64,000 nt of DNA. It comes from Impatiens glandulifera. Its lineage: Eukaryota > Streptophyta > Magnoliopsida > Ericales > Balsaminaceae. Position 1 is the stretch's first letter. Every line of letters begins with the position of its first letter. The stretch spans positions 10,417,882-10,481,881 of the forward strand of contig NC_061863.1 in NCBI RefSeq assembly GCF_907164915.1, in the 5' to 3' direction. The notes under the pieces are model-generated. The model made no database searches. It saw nothing but the letters and a program-made list of their open reading frames with translations, and had not been told where the DNA came from. Positions 31,855 through 43,679 of this stretch are shown piece after piece. Made by a program: the position numbers and the translations under genes.

Positions 31855-33379
31855 AGCCGAAAATGACATCATTATTTTTTAATGACATGTCAAAAATCAT
31901 TAGCCCTTTTAATTCCTTAACATGATGAAAATAATTAAAAGGCAACCCTTTCAATCAAATAACGTGAAAAGGGGAGCCAAGAGGTACCTCCTTTTTAGGT
32001 GGTTAGTTAGGATTGAGTTTTGAGTATCTAGATCACCTAGGTAGGCTTTGTTCGAATTGAAATTTTATAATAACTTAAAGGTATGAAATGAATAGTGATT
32101 GGTGATAATTTTGATGAGATGAAAATATTTTTAGTATAATTACTTAAAGGTATTGTAATAATAATAATAAAATAATAAATAATAATTTAAAATAAAGCAT
32201 ATTTTAGTATTTTGGGTAATGAATTAATTGACGTGAATGATGAAAGGAGAGTGAAATGATATTTGAGTGAGTCGGGTTATTTTAATAACCCAAACCGAAC
32301 AAGGCCTAAGAGTACCAATTAGTGTGTTTGTGTCACAAATCTCATGCTTAGATTTTCGACCTCCAATAAGATCAAAAGGAGCCACCCCTATTGTAAGCTC
32401 CTTGATTCCTTTTGTTCTCTTGCCTTATCTATCACATGAAAATAAAATATGCATGCTTTTGAATTCTTTTAGTGATTGGCTTTAATTTCGTGCAAGAAAA
32501 TGTAACATATGTCATATAATGCCTAAACATGTAAATAAAAAATAAAAACTTTAACAAAAAAAAAGTAATAAAAAAACATGTATGCCTTTCTTTTCTATTT
32601 TTACTTGCATTATAATTAAATTGATTTTGGTTTAATATTTTTGCATTATAATCATATAACATATGTGAATAACATAAACCAAACAAAACAAATACAGAAA
32701 CATTAGACTTAAATCAAACTAAAATCGAAAAAAATATAAGATTTCTTTTCTAATTAAATGGCTTGATTAATTTGATTACCTTGGTCTAACCTCTTGAGAT
32801 CTGTTCTAAACCAAGGTGATTCAATGCTCATTGAGATCAAACCAAGGTGGTTTGAGATTTTGAGTTTTGAAAATACACTTTGTTTAATGAGGATCTAAGA
32901 ATATTAACAAAAAATTATCAAATTTAGACAAAAAAAATCATTATTGGTCATCTATGTTTATAAGAGCCTAAAATCAAATTTTTCTCGAGCTAATCTTCAT
33001 TACTTCATATATATATATCAATTGAGCTCGAGCAGAAATTAAAACCGAATAAAAAAATAGCATTTGAATGATTATTTTAGAAAAACCTTAAAATGGTTAA
33101 AACACTAAACTTTCTGCATTGTTCCTCGTTTTTTTTTTTAACAAATATTCGGTCAGGTATTGGTTTTTATTGTATATTATTTTAACATTAGGTGTTGTGA
33201 GCATTATGGACCAGAAAAATCCAACATATAACATAATTAAAATGGCTGAAAAATGGACTTGTTTGCACTACCTTTATTTCCACTAGTTAAAACTCGGTCA
33301 AGGATAGGATTTTCTTACATATTAGGATAGTCTTATGTGTTAGGGACAATCAAGTCCAATAATATTTATATACTGACTT
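31855..33379. other. AT-rich spacer
   Basis: No gene, terminal repeat or long frame recognised. Short (ATA)n and A-rich runs only. Confidence 0.5.
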
Positions 33380-33388
33380 GTTTTGCAT

Positions 33389-33909
33389 GATTTTTTTTTT
33401 TTTTTTAAAACGACTTAAAGTCATTTTATTAAAAATTCATAAGAACGAAAAAAAATCACGAGTATAAAAGATCATTCTAGATAGGTCTAAAATGATTTTG
33501 AAGTCGTAACATTCTGAATAAAATCTAAAAAGCTAAAAACGTAAATGAATTATCTGATTACAATGTTTTTTTAATTCTAGTGAGTTCATAAAACGGTAAA
33601 TTCCAGTTCATGTAGATATTTCAGTTCTGCTCCGTGCTTGAAATTCTTCTCCACGTTCCCGCGAGGGCGCTGCAATCTGATACAATATCTTTCCATAACT
33701 CTTCAACGCTCCTGCGGGTTCTGTCATATACCCTTGCATTACGTTCTTGTCAAATGTTATACACCACTACTTCAAAGTCGCACTTGAACACGCTTGTTGC
33801 AAATTTATTTCCCAGTGTCACTTTTTTGATTTCATTTCATTCGCTCGGGAAATTGATCAGCTCCAGACTTTTATAGAATCTGTCCCAAAACTCCGAAGCA
33901 ATAAAGAAG
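33389..33909 (-). mobile_element. LINE tail with exact TSD
   Basis: A 5'-truncated minus-strand LINE. The left end is its poly(A), seen as a T run, then the 3' UTR, then the end of ORF2 (the complement encodes the FKCDFEVVVYNI-like and zinc-region sequence). The exact 9-bp TSD GTTTTGCAT lies at 33380-33388 and 33910-33918. Same family as 2806-3238. Confidence 0.9.
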
Positions 33910-34242
33910 GTTTTGCATTAATTTAACCCATAATTAGTGATGAAGTTCAAGAAACGGCCGAAATTGAATTTTTTTTGCTTTGAATTCTAATTTTTCTCAA
34001 TTTTGATCTGTGTGATCTGCTATTTTTTTTGCTATAATATTATAATTTTATGAATAATGAAACTTTAAGTCCAAGAATTTTCAAAAAAGAATCCGTTTAT
34101 GACTTATGGTTTATGACTTATGACTGGATACGTGGATTTTGTACTAAAAAATAAGAAAGAGAATGAAATGAGATATTTGGTTGGTAGTTTTGATTCTAAG
34201 ATATTGATTTGATTCTCAGATACTTATGAATCATTTAATCCT

Positions 34243-34760
34243 AAGGGTGTTCAATATTTGGTCTGAACCGAATATCCGAACGAATTCGAATTCACCGAAT
34301 TCGAATAAATCGAATTCGAATTTCATTTTCGGTTTTCGAATCGAATTTTAAACCAATTCGAATTTAAATATGGTTTTCGAATTAGTTTTCGAGTTTGGGT
34401 TTCAACTCGAAAACCAAACCGAAAACCGAATTAATTTTTTATTATTTATTCTTCCAAACTTAACTTAAGAATAAGTTCAAAATAATCAAACTAGAATATT
34501 TTGAATTAAGATGTATAATAAAAGAAATAAATGAAATAAAAACACTAGTGTTTAGTGGTAAAATAGTATCCTACCATGGTATAGACCTTGGGTTCAATTC
34601 TTGGTAGATACATTTTATATAAAATTCAAATTTGGTTCGGTTTAATTAGAATTTATTCGAATTCGGTTCGGTTTTCGAATTGACGAAAAAAAAACAAAAA
34701 ATTCGAAGAAACCGAATTGAGAAACTCGAATAACCCGAAACCGAATCGATGAACACCCCT
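34243..34760. mobile_element. MITE with GGGTGTTCA termini and an internal tRNA-Gly-like sequence
   Basis: The termini AAGGGTGTTCA and TGAACACCCCT are flanked by ATTTAATCCT on both sides (34233-34242, 34761-34770). The TSD is 8-10 bp; the true length is ambiguous because the ends are T/A-rich. The inside is built of many AATTCGAA / TTCGAATT words that can fold on themselves. Confidence 0.8.
34542..34611 (+). tRNA. tRNA-Gly(GCC)-like pseudogene inside the MITE
   Basis: About 70 nt align along their whole length with plant tRNA-Gly(GCC), from memory: an acceptor-like start ACACTAGTG, the D-arm and A box TTTAGTGGTAAAATAG, an anticodon arm CCTACCATGG (GCC decayed to ACC), and the T-arm and B box GGGTTCAATTC. 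Most differences are C-to-T or G-to-A. The stems no longer pair fully, so it is a decayed tRNA or a tRNA-derived module, not a working gene. Confidence 0.6.
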
Positions 34761-34770
34761 ATTTAATCCT

Positions 34771-35705
34771 CTCTAAATTGGGAGGAATGAATTTACAAAG
34801 CGATACACTTTCTCTCATATTATCTCCACTCTCCTATTTTCTCTCTCATAATTATTATTATAATTATAATATCATATATATTTTATAATTATATTATAAG
34901 ATATTTTATAATTAATATAATAATAAATTTTTATTTATTTATAAATAAATAATTTCGATTATTTAAATAATATTAAGAAATCATTTAAAATAAAATTTTA
35001 GTAATAATTACAATAACTAATAATAATATAATTAATTTTATATAATTAATTTTAAATATTATATATTAATTATAAAATTAAAATAAATTAATTAAAATAT
35101 AAAAATATAAAACTAAAAATAAAATAACAATTTTATATAAAAAAATATTAAAATATTAAAAAATTAAATATGAAATATTTTAATAAAAATTATTATTAAA
35201 AAAATTATACCATGTTATAATATATTATTAAATAAAATATTATATTTAATTTAAAATATATAATATTTGAAAGACTTTGTCTTATATTATTTATATTTAA
35301 TATATAATTATTTATTTATAATTATTAAAAAATTGAAACATTAATAATTTTTTGTTATAAATATTTTTATTTTGAAAAAATATAATTAATAAAAAAAAAT
35401 ATTAGATGTTTATATTTTATTAAATTATGTCACTTAAATATTTTATAAATTTTAAACAATTATGTTATTAAAATAATAATATTTTATATTTTTAATTTAA
35501 TAAAATAAAATTAAAATTAATCATAATTTTAATAAAAAAATTGTATTTACAACTTTATAAATCCAAACATTATAATGGGAATGAGAATGATTAAAACTCT
35601 TAACCAAACACTACACTTTTATCAATTATACTTATTCTCATTTCACACATTTATCAATCTCAATCTTATTCTCGTTCCTTTAGTTCAACCAAACACCCCT
35701 TAAAA
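34771..35705. other. Very AT-rich stretch
   Basis: Over 80% A+T by eye, with ATTATA and AATTTTA runs and no frame. The right end (about 35690-35705, ACCAAACACCCCT) looks like the terminus of another MITE whose left end I could not fix. Confidence 0.5.
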
Positions 35706-35714
35706 TGATTGAAA

Positions 35715-35925
35715 TAGGGTTGCAAAACCACCTGACCTTGACCTAGAGGACGAAGTAGTGGCCTGTTCTTCAGCAGGCGCCTGACACTTGTTCTGCAGTT
35801 TGCTCAGTGCCCAACCGAGGATTCTAGCTTTGGCCTTCACTTAGGCTACATTTCCCGACGCTTCCGTACGAGGGGAAGTACCTGGCTCGCTTGCTGCTGC
35901 CACTGTACTCCATATTTTAAATTTT
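35715..35925 (-). pseudogene. GC-rich exon-like island, unrecognised
   Basis: Compositionally unlike its AT-rich surroundings. The minus strand encodes KAKARILGWALSKLQNK and a Ser/Arg-rich stretch SSSRSRSGGFAT in one frame, with one stop upstream (GNVA, stop, VKAK). A short part (CCCGACGCTTCCGTACGAGG, 35856-35875) recurs at about 35968-35987. I do not recognise the protein. It could be an exon carried by a transposon. Confidence 0.3.
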
Positions 35926-35989
35926 GATTTCGTTTCTATATTTTCTTTTTTTCTTTCTTTTGTTTTTCCCGACACTTCCGTACGAGGGC

Positions 35990-37361
35990 AAATATTTATT
36001 AACAAAATTTTCTATTTTATTTAGATTTTTTTTTTTTTTTAAATGACTTAGATTCATTCCATTACAAAGCCTAAAAGGGAAGAGAACATTAGTTCAAAAT
36101 CAAGCTAGACTAGATATTTAAAAGAAAAAGATAAAAAAGAAAGTAAACTAAAGGAAAAGTTCTACCCAAAATAAAAACGGGCATACTTCCAATTAACAAA
36201 AACCTACTACATATTGAAACGTTTGTTAAAACTATCTAAATTAGATCCTAATTTGGATCTAATTTAGAGATTTTAAACTTAATTTTTTTTATATATATAG
36301 ACATCCACTTTTGACTATATGAATAAGAATCGCTGTTAGGTATTTTGACAAATTAAATTAATTGATTTTTCTTCCTTTTATTTTTTTAGGAAAAAATATG
36401 AATTACTTTTAAGAAAGATAATATTTAGAGAATTTAAGTAATAATATTGATGAAAATTTAAATAATTTTAAAATGGTTTAAAGATACTTTAATTAGAATT
36501 TTCATAATCTTAAAAAAATTAAATAATAATATTTATTAACAAATTTTGTTATTTTATTTAGATTTTTTTTTGAAAAATTACTTAATGTCATTTCATTACA
36601 AGACTAAAAGGTAAGAGAACCTAAGCTCAAAATCAAGCTAGACACGCTAAAAATACATAAACTAAAGGAAAAATTCAACACAAAATAAAAATTGGCATAC
36701 ATCCAAACAACAAACCTATTACATATTGAAACGTTTTCTGAATTAGATTCTAATTTAAAATTGTGAGAAATTAAATCTGAATGTTGCGTTGTGATGTGAA
36801 AACCCGCTAATCTATAACTTTTTAAACTTAAGTGTTATTGTGAGAAATTATATCCACTTTTGATTATAGGCCGGATAAGAATTTTTAATAAATTTTGACA
36901 AACTAAATTGATTGATTTTTCTTCTTTTCTTTTTATAGTCTATGGTAAAAATATGAATTACTTTTAACAAAAATGATATTTAGAGACTTTATGTAAGAAA
37001 GTGTGATGAAAATTTAAATAATTTGAAAATAGTGTAAAGATACTTTAATTAGAATCTTTATAATCTTAAACAATTAAATAATAATATTTATTAACATATT
37101 TTGCTATTTAATTTAAAATTATTTTCTAAAAAAAGACTTATTGTCATTTCATTAAAAAGCTTAAAAGAAAAGAGAACCTAAGTTCAAAATCAAGTTAAAC
37201 AAATCATATTCTTGATTTTTATAATATAAATAAATAAACTAAAGAAAAAGTTCAACACACAATAAAAATCGGCATACATACAAACAATAAAAACCTACTG
37301 CATATTGAAATGTTTTTTTTTAAATTATATCAATTATATCTTAATTTAAATTATGAGAAAT
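35990..37361. repeat. Tandem repeat, about 555-bp unit, 2.5 copies
   Basis: Units begin near 36005, 36540 and 37096, the last one partial. Each has an AT-rich front, GACTTA.TGTCATTTCATTA-like sequence, AGAGAACCTAAGCTCAAAATC, GGCATACATCCAA and CCTA.T.CATATTGAAACG, then TGAATTACTTTTAA and TTAAATAATAATATTTATTAA. The last about 240 bp of the unit recurs alone at about 53446-53692, upstream of the second prolamin-like gene. Confidence 0.75.
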
Positions 37362-37832
37362 TAAATCTCAATAATGCAGAAACGTACATTAATTCATCTT
37401 CTGAATCTTCTATTTTCTTCTAATATCTATTTCTAATATCTATTTCTTTAGGCTTTCTTTAGATGAAATTATTCTTTAATCTTCTCTTTTATTAGATTTT
37501 ATTTAGATAGAATGGTTCTTCTAATTTAATGAGTATGTCAAATTAGTTTATCTCTTTGTTAATGGAACGCAAAAAGGAAATTGATCGTACCTCAAATGAA
37601 GATCGTACCGTTACAAAATATCCAACATGCTAGTTATTTTGGTTTGAATATTTCTAATTTAGTCTTTCATAAAATTTAAAATATCACTTACGATATCCTC
37701 ACTTATATTAATGACAAATACACCCATAATCCACAAACTTAATTTCATGTTAAATCATATTATTTTGGCTTATAATAGAGATGAAATTTGCACAAATTAT
37801 TTATTATACTAGTGACCCCATATATTTCAACA
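37362..37832 (-). repeat. Element G 3' LTR
   Basis: Matches 41533-42562 in order once the LINE there is removed. Its left border is approximate. Confidence 0.55.
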
Positions 37833-38012
37833 AACTCCCATTAGTTCACTTATATACAACTAATAAATGTGTCAATAATAACGCGTCTGAATTTTGTGTC
37901 ATCTCAATCATATGTTGTATAAATGATTTTATCAATTAATCATATTAATATATGATCAAAGAACTCATCGTTGTATTTAAGCACAAATAGACCCAACAAT
38001 GATCACATAAAT

Positions 38013-40262
38013 CAATACAATTGTTCAGGGTCAAAAGGGTGTACAATATTTGACTATCGATTTCTATAAGCAACTTATGGGTACAAGAAAGAAACATCAA
38101 AGTCACCTGAATACCTTGTATCATATTATTGATATGAAAATTTCTATAGAAGATAGTCGTGAGTTGATAAGGGTGGTCACGAGGGTTAAGGTTAAAGAAA
38201 CTTTGTTTAGTATTGATGGGAATAAAAGCCCGGGTCCTGATGGGTTTAATACACAGTTCTTCAAACACAATTGGTCGGTTGTGGGTAAAGACGTTACTAT
38301 TGGGGTTCTGGAGTTTTTCAAGAACATGAAGATGTTAAAACAATAGAATACATCGGTACTAACCTTATCCCCAAAACTTCGGTACCCGAGAAAGTAAAAG
38401 ATTTTAGACCAATTTCCTGCTGAAATGTGATTTATAAAATAATTTAAAAAATCATTTCTAATCGATTTAAAAATGTCATAGGAAAAATTATAAATCTTAA
38501 CCAATCTGCATTCATCCCCGGTAGGACAATCTCTCATAATATTTTTCTTATGTAGAGCCTTTTAAAAGGCTACGGGAAAAAGAAAATATCCCCGAGAGTG
38601 ACTTTCAAAATAGATATCAAGAAATTTTTCAACTCTGTTAGATGGAAAGCCATTCGGGACTTTCTGTTGTATCTGCTTTTCCTATGATTTTTATTGATTG
38701 GATTATGCAGTGCGTTTCATCATCCTACTTTGTTGTTAGCGTCAATGGAGTCCACGGAGGCTATTTCAAAGGTGAAAACGGGGTAAGGTAAGGGGACCGC
38801 TTCTCTTCTTACCTTTTCGTAGCTATCATGGCGATCTTCGAGAGCATCTTCGCGATGTTCCGAAAGAATCGTCCATACATCTTTCATCCATTCTGTGAGA
38901 TAGAGGAGGTAACCTATTTATGCTTGGCTGACGATTTGTTCAATCTAGCGCACGTAGACATTGATTCCATTAAAACTTTTAGGGTTGCACTAACGTTCTT
39001 TTCTGAGGTTACAAGTTTAACTATTAATGAAAGCAAAAGTGTGGCATTTTATGGAGGCGTGAAGGACGAAACAAAGAAGGACATCTTCAACATCATGTGT
39101 ATCAAGGAAGGCAGTTTTCCCGTAAGGTACATAGGAATTCCATTAACCGCAAAACAGATCGAGATCTCAAACTACAAGCCGCTGATTGAAAAGGTAAAAA
39201 ACACGATATTTGGCTAGGTAGCGAAAAAACTTTCTTATATAGGGAGAATCGAACTTATCAAAACCGTGGTCATGGGCATAGTTGGCTATTAGGCGCAGCA
39301 AATGGTCATTCCGAAGAAGGTAATGAAGGAGCTCGACACGCTGATTAGGAACTTTATCTGGGGCAGTATCGAGTGGAACAAGGCTCTCACCTTCAAGCAT
39401 CTATGGGCTTTGGAGCGCAATTAGGAGTCACTATGGATCAAATGGGTGCATACGAGGTTTATGAAGTACGAAACTAGCATCTGAACTTGCAAAATTCATG
39501 AAGGTATGAGCTGGTCTATAAAAAAAATTCTTAAATTAAGAAGCGATATTACAGATCTTTATGACATCCAGCTAGGGACGGGAAATGCACTCTTTTCTGG
39601 CCCGACCCTTGGTTCGAAAACCAGCCTATCATCCACAATGAGGAGTTTCAAAATACCCGCATCAGAAGGAACTTCACATAAGCGAAAATTAGAGACATTA
39701 AAGACGAGAATTATTACTCACTCCTCAGAAGAAATCCAGAAGGACAGAGGATACTTGATCATATAAGTAACATACAACTACACGACAGACCGAATATTCA
39801 TTAATGGAAAGCTGAGGACAATGGGAAGCTGGTATCGAAGAAAATATGGGAGGTAACCCGGGAAAAAACGTAGAAAGTAGAATGAGCTCCTCTTGTATGG
39901 TCAACGAAGATTATCCCTAGACACCAATTCATCATATAGCTCGCCTTCTGGGAAAGACTCAACACTCATGATCGTATCAGCAAGTATATAAGCATCATGT
40001 ACGCGAGCTGTCTCCTATGTAGAGGAAATGAAGAAACCATGGATCACCTATTCGGGAGCTGCTGTATTGCTTCGGAACTTTGGGATAGATTCTATAAAAG
40101 TCTGGAGCTGATCAGTTTCCCGAGCGAATGGAATGAAATCAAAGATGCAACACTACTCAAAGCCAGGGAAAATAGATTTGCAACAAGCATGTTCAAGTGC
40201 GGCTTTGGAGCAGTGGTGTATAAGATTTGGCAAAAACGAAATGTAAGGGTATATTGGCTTTC
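38013..40262 (+). pseudogene. LINE ORF2 fragment (L1-type RT and zinc-finger end)
   Basis: Non-LTR retrotransposon reverse transcriptase. FYKQLMG and the fingers motif NKSPGPDGFN (38221-38250) lead to TQFFKHNW, later ISCxN-like sequence, FDIKKFFNSV-like words, LCLADDLFNLAH (active-site ADD, about 38920-38950), LTINESKS, VRYIGIPLT and a C-terminal zinc-ribbon ASCLLCRGNEETMDHLF (about 40000-40050) ending FKCGFGAVVYKIWQKRNVRVY. Stops and frame changes are frequent. The endonuclease and the 3' tail are missing, so both ends are truncated. The last 70 residues overlap the coding end of the short tails at 2806, 33389 and 41768, so it is the same family. It interrupts element G. Confidence 0.85.
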
Positions 40263-40329
40263 AAATATATGAGCATTTAATTCTTATTTCTTTTCAAATA
40301 TCTCATAATTATTGGCTTCTTAATGTCAA

Positions 40330-40700
40330 GAAAAATTTGAGGCAAAAAAAATCCTACACACATATAAAATCGTAAATATGTGTTTACTCTCACTGAACTT
40401 GGGATACACATATCATCGATTAAATTCACCTCACAATCAAAAGAGAGAATTATTTTGTGAAATTTATGATACCACTGACGATATGCTTTTTTAAGTTTAT
40501 ATATGAATTTAATTAATTTTCAAACGATATGAATTCGGTCTCTTGACACAAAGTTTTTCGTTACACCAAATTATTTTTTAATGATTCCATTAAGAAACTC
40601 CTTGACATCTATTTTTGTGAAGCTCTATATCAAAATATACAACGAGTGCCCTAAATTGTCCTTAAAGAGTCATTCGATTAAATTAGATTGTCGCAAAGAC
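40330..40700 (-). pseudogene. Element G, degenerate copia RT
   Basis: The minus strand reads DVKEFLNGIIKK (about 40610), KLIKFIYKLKKAYRQWYHKFHKIILSF (about 40500-40420) and an eroded version of the YVDD region. This corresponds to the copia DVKTAFLNG and SRQWY..F motifs. Several stops. Confidence 0.65.
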
Positions 40701-41532
40701 ATTTGATTTTGAGATTGTTGAGTTTGTACTTAATGAATTTGATCAATATTGTCTTGTTACTCTTGATTTTTGAACTTTATAATAAATATGAATAAAATCC
40801 TTATCAATGTCAAAAAAACATTTGAGATATGAATCAAATCTTTATCAATAGAAATTATTGGTCTAAATCATCTATAAAGACACAATTACTTCTCCCCTAA
40901 AACTCAATATCCTCAAAAATATATTATAGTCTCGATCCAAAAAAATACTTTTAACTTGAAATCAAAATACTTAATTCAACATTAATATCAAATTTCTGAA
41001 GAGTAATATTAATTACTAATAGTTATTTTGTTGTAACGATCAAACATTAATAATAATAAAACAGATAAAATAATTAATTTGTATTTAGATATATTAATTA
41101 TTCACATCAATAAACTTTATAATTATTATATATTTACCGTCATAAATATTTATGCAACTCCATCCATTAATTATTAGCTTTCGGTGATTTCTTAAGCATA
41201 GATAATTCAAATATCCCAAAATATAGGAATGCTAACTAGCTATAATTGTTTAACTAGGGAAAAGAGAGAATTTAAATATCTCTTAATATATCATCAATCT
41301 TCATTATAAGTAAATTTAATCTAAAAACATATTAATCTTAATGAAATATATATATATTCTGATTTAAAATTTTGAAATCTAAAATATACATATTCTTCCT
41401 CAATTGTTTGAAATTATCAAAATTAATATATATTCTTAATATTTTAATAATATTGATATGATTTAAAATTATCAAATCAATATATATTTATAATTTGAAA
41501 TAATCATAAATCCATACCTATATACTATCGAT

Positions 41533-42562
41533 TGTTAGAATTATCGGGAGCATATCTTAATTCATTATATAAATTTTTCTCTTTCTTTTTTTAATAGAAA
41601 ATATCAGTAATCTTCTATTACTTTATATTTATATTTATATTTATATATATATATATATAATTATTCTTTAATCTTCTATTTCATTAGATTTTTCTTAATG
41701 TAATGGTTCTTCTAATTTGATGAGTAGCTAAAATTAGTTTCTCTTTGTTGATAAACTCAAAAAGGAATTTTTTTTTTAAAAAAACGACTTAGCGTTATTT
41801 CATTAAAAAAATTTAAAAACAGAAAAAAACCTACGAGTTTAAGAGATCATTCTATACAGGCCTAGAATGATTTTGAAGTCGTAACATTCTGAATAAAAGC
41901 TAAAACCTAAAAACGTAAATGAATTATCTGATTACAATGCTTTCAATTCTAGTGAGTTCAAAAAACGGTAAATTCTAGTTCCTGCAGATATTCCAGTTCT
42001 GCTCCGTGCTTGGAATTCTTCTCCACGTCCCCGCGAGGGCGCATCAATCCGATACAATATCTTTCCATAACTCTTCAACGCTCCTGCGGGTTCTACCATA
42101 TATCATTGCATTCCGTTCTTCCAAATGTTATACATCACTGCTCCAAAACTGCACTTGAACACGCTTGTTGCAAATCTATTTCCCTTGGCTTTGAGTAATG
42201 CCACTTCTTTAATTTCATTCTATTCGCTCGGGAAACTGATCAGCTTCAAGATTTTATAGAATCTGTCCCAAAGCTCCGAAACAATACAACAACTCCCGAA
42301 TAGGTGATCAAAGAGGAAATTGATCATACCTCAAATGGGTATCATACGGTTACAAAATAATTATTTTTGTTTGAATATTTCTAATTTATTTCATTCATAA
42401 ATTAGATTTAATATTTAAGATATCCTCACTTTATATTTATGACAAATATATTCATTAGCCATCACCTTAATTTCACATTAGATCATATTATTTTAGTTTA
42501 TATTAAAAATGACATTTGTACAATTATTTATTATACTAGTGATTCCATAAATTCTACCAACG
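41533..42562 (-). repeat. Element G 5' LTR, interrupted by LINE
   Basis: Starts TGTTAGAATTATCGG and ends CCAACG, where CA has decayed. It aligns with 37362-37832. Includes an (AT)n run at 41640-41660. Confidence 0.55.
41768..42309 (-). mobile_element. LINE tail inside element G 5' LTR
   Basis: A T run at the left, then the same 3' UTR and ORF2 end as 33389-33909, extended further to the zinc-region (complement of TATTCGGGAGTTGTTGTAT). TSD AAAAAGGAA (41759-41767) and AAAGAGGAA (42310-42318), one mismatch. The empty site is seen in the partner LTR near 37570. Confidence 0.85.
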
Positions 42563-42980
42563 TTTAGTACTAATAACCACCACCTCAAAAGGAATACTCT
42601 AATTTTGATATAACTGCCAAATTTCCTTCACATGCTAGAATACATCTCCAAGTATGAACTAATTACCATCAACCACGACATCCTTCTAAATCTGCACCAT
42701 CGAATCAACGAATTCTTGTAAAGATCCTTGTATTTTACTCAATCCAAACATTATATAGCAAGCCATCAAATAATATTTGAACACCTTTTAGTATAATCTA
42801 TTTCTCTTTGCTTCCACAATTTCAAAGCATCTGATATCATACCATGAGCAATTCCCTTCAGATATTTATATTTTTTGAAAAATTACCTCCATAGCATAGC
42901 AACAAAAGGGTAATCTCAAAAAGATGATTGGTGCTTTCATCATTCCCTTTCATATTTAAGATGGTTTCTTAATCTTTCTC
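42563..42980. other. Spacer upstream of the first prolamin-like gene
   Basis: The minus strand has a protein-like but stop-broken stretch (AHGMISDALKLWKQREIDY, about 42850-42790) that I cannot assign; it may be a decayed exon or element G leader. No other structure. Confidence 0.3.
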
Positions 42981-42983
42981 TAC

Positions 42984-42990
42984 TATAAAA
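42984..42990 (+). promoter_or_regulatory. TATA box of first prolamin-like gene
   Basis: TATAAAA, 42 bp before the start codon. The preceding TTTCTTAATCTTTCTCTAC matches the region before the TATA box of the second gene at 53728. Confidence 0.65.
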
Positions 42991-43031
42991 TAATAGACAC
43001 CTCATACTCAAAATATTTATAATGTTTAACA

Positions 43032-43370
43032 ATGAATTCAAAGACTTTGATAGTTATAATAATAACCTTCATAGCGGTTTCACCTTCACTCAAGTGCGGG
43101 CAAGCTCTATTATCTTCACTATGCAAAGCCAGAGCACCATTATTTCCCATCCTTAGACCTATTTGCGTAAAGGCAATTAGCACCTTAAGTGTTTGTGAAG
43201 GGGAAATCATATCTGGAATAAGCATGGGAACACCTGTTAGTGTAAAATGCTGTGAAGAAATAATTTATTTCAATATTACATGCTACCAAGGTTGTACACC
43301 TCCTTTCCTCAGAAAACTTTCCAAGTTTCTCTGTGGTCGTGCACCTTTTGTTACCCCTCCCCACTTCTAA
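43032..43370 (+). CDS. Small secreted prolamin-like (ECA1/EC1-type) protein
   Basis: A 112-residue Cys-rich secreted protein. Residues 1 to about 25 (MNSKTLIVIIITFIAVSP..GQA) form a signal peptide. The rest has the prolamin-like pattern: CVKAISTLSVC, GEIISGI, a CC pair (VKCCEEI), ITC and a last Cys in FLC. This arrangement is that of the ECA1/egg-cell-secreted family, whose members act in plant reproduction; that role is inferred by family only. Two extra Cys (SLC, QGC) are present. A TATA box lies 42 bp upstream and no intron is needed. The paralogue at 53792-54403 shares start, signal peptide and C-terminal domain but has a proline-rich insert. The two genes are about 10.4 kb apart and flanked by old retroelements. 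It looks intact. Confidence 0.75.
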   Translation: MNSKTLIVIIITFIAVSPSLKCGQALLSSLCKARAPLFPILRPICVKAISTLSVCEGEIISGISMGTPVSVKCCEEIIYFNITCYQGCTPPFLRKLSKFLCGRAPFVTPPHF

Positions 43371-43603
43371 ATTGTAAGCCAGTAATTTTATGTTCAATTC
43401 AATTTGGGATGTTGTTTCATGGTTTAGTTTGGTATCAATTGGAGGTAGAGACGAACAGTGCATTGTTTCTTCCTTCCATCACATCATGATACAAATAAAT
43501 CCAGAATAAAATATTTAACTTTTTAAAGTTTCAATTGACAAATATATTATTTGTTTAATTTTTTTTTTTTATTAAAATGTAAATAGTTACGTTTAAAATA
43601 ATC

Positions 43604-43679
<76 letters not shown>

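Larger units (their letters stand above)
37362..42562 (-). mobile_element. Copia element G, very old, hit by two LINE fragments
   Basis: Two direct repeats (37362-37832 and 41533-42562 minus its LINE) enclose a degenerate minus-strand copia RT (40330-40700). The left repeat ends TTTCAACA next to AACTCCCAT, the complement of a purine tract. The right repeat starts TGTTAGAATT. The two repeats share ACTAGTATAATAAATAATT, GAGGAAATTGATC, CATACCTCAAATG-type and GGTTCTTCTAATTT stretches but differ by well over 20%. No clear TSD. Confidence 0.6.

Noticed and set aside
38121..38537. Minus-strand 138-codon frame
   Set aside because: Antisense to the LINE reverse transcriptase, which has clear motifs on the + strand.
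43185..43463. Minus-strand frame overlapping the first prolamin-like gene
   Set aside because: Antisense; the + strand frame has signal peptide, Cys pattern, TATA box and a paralogue.
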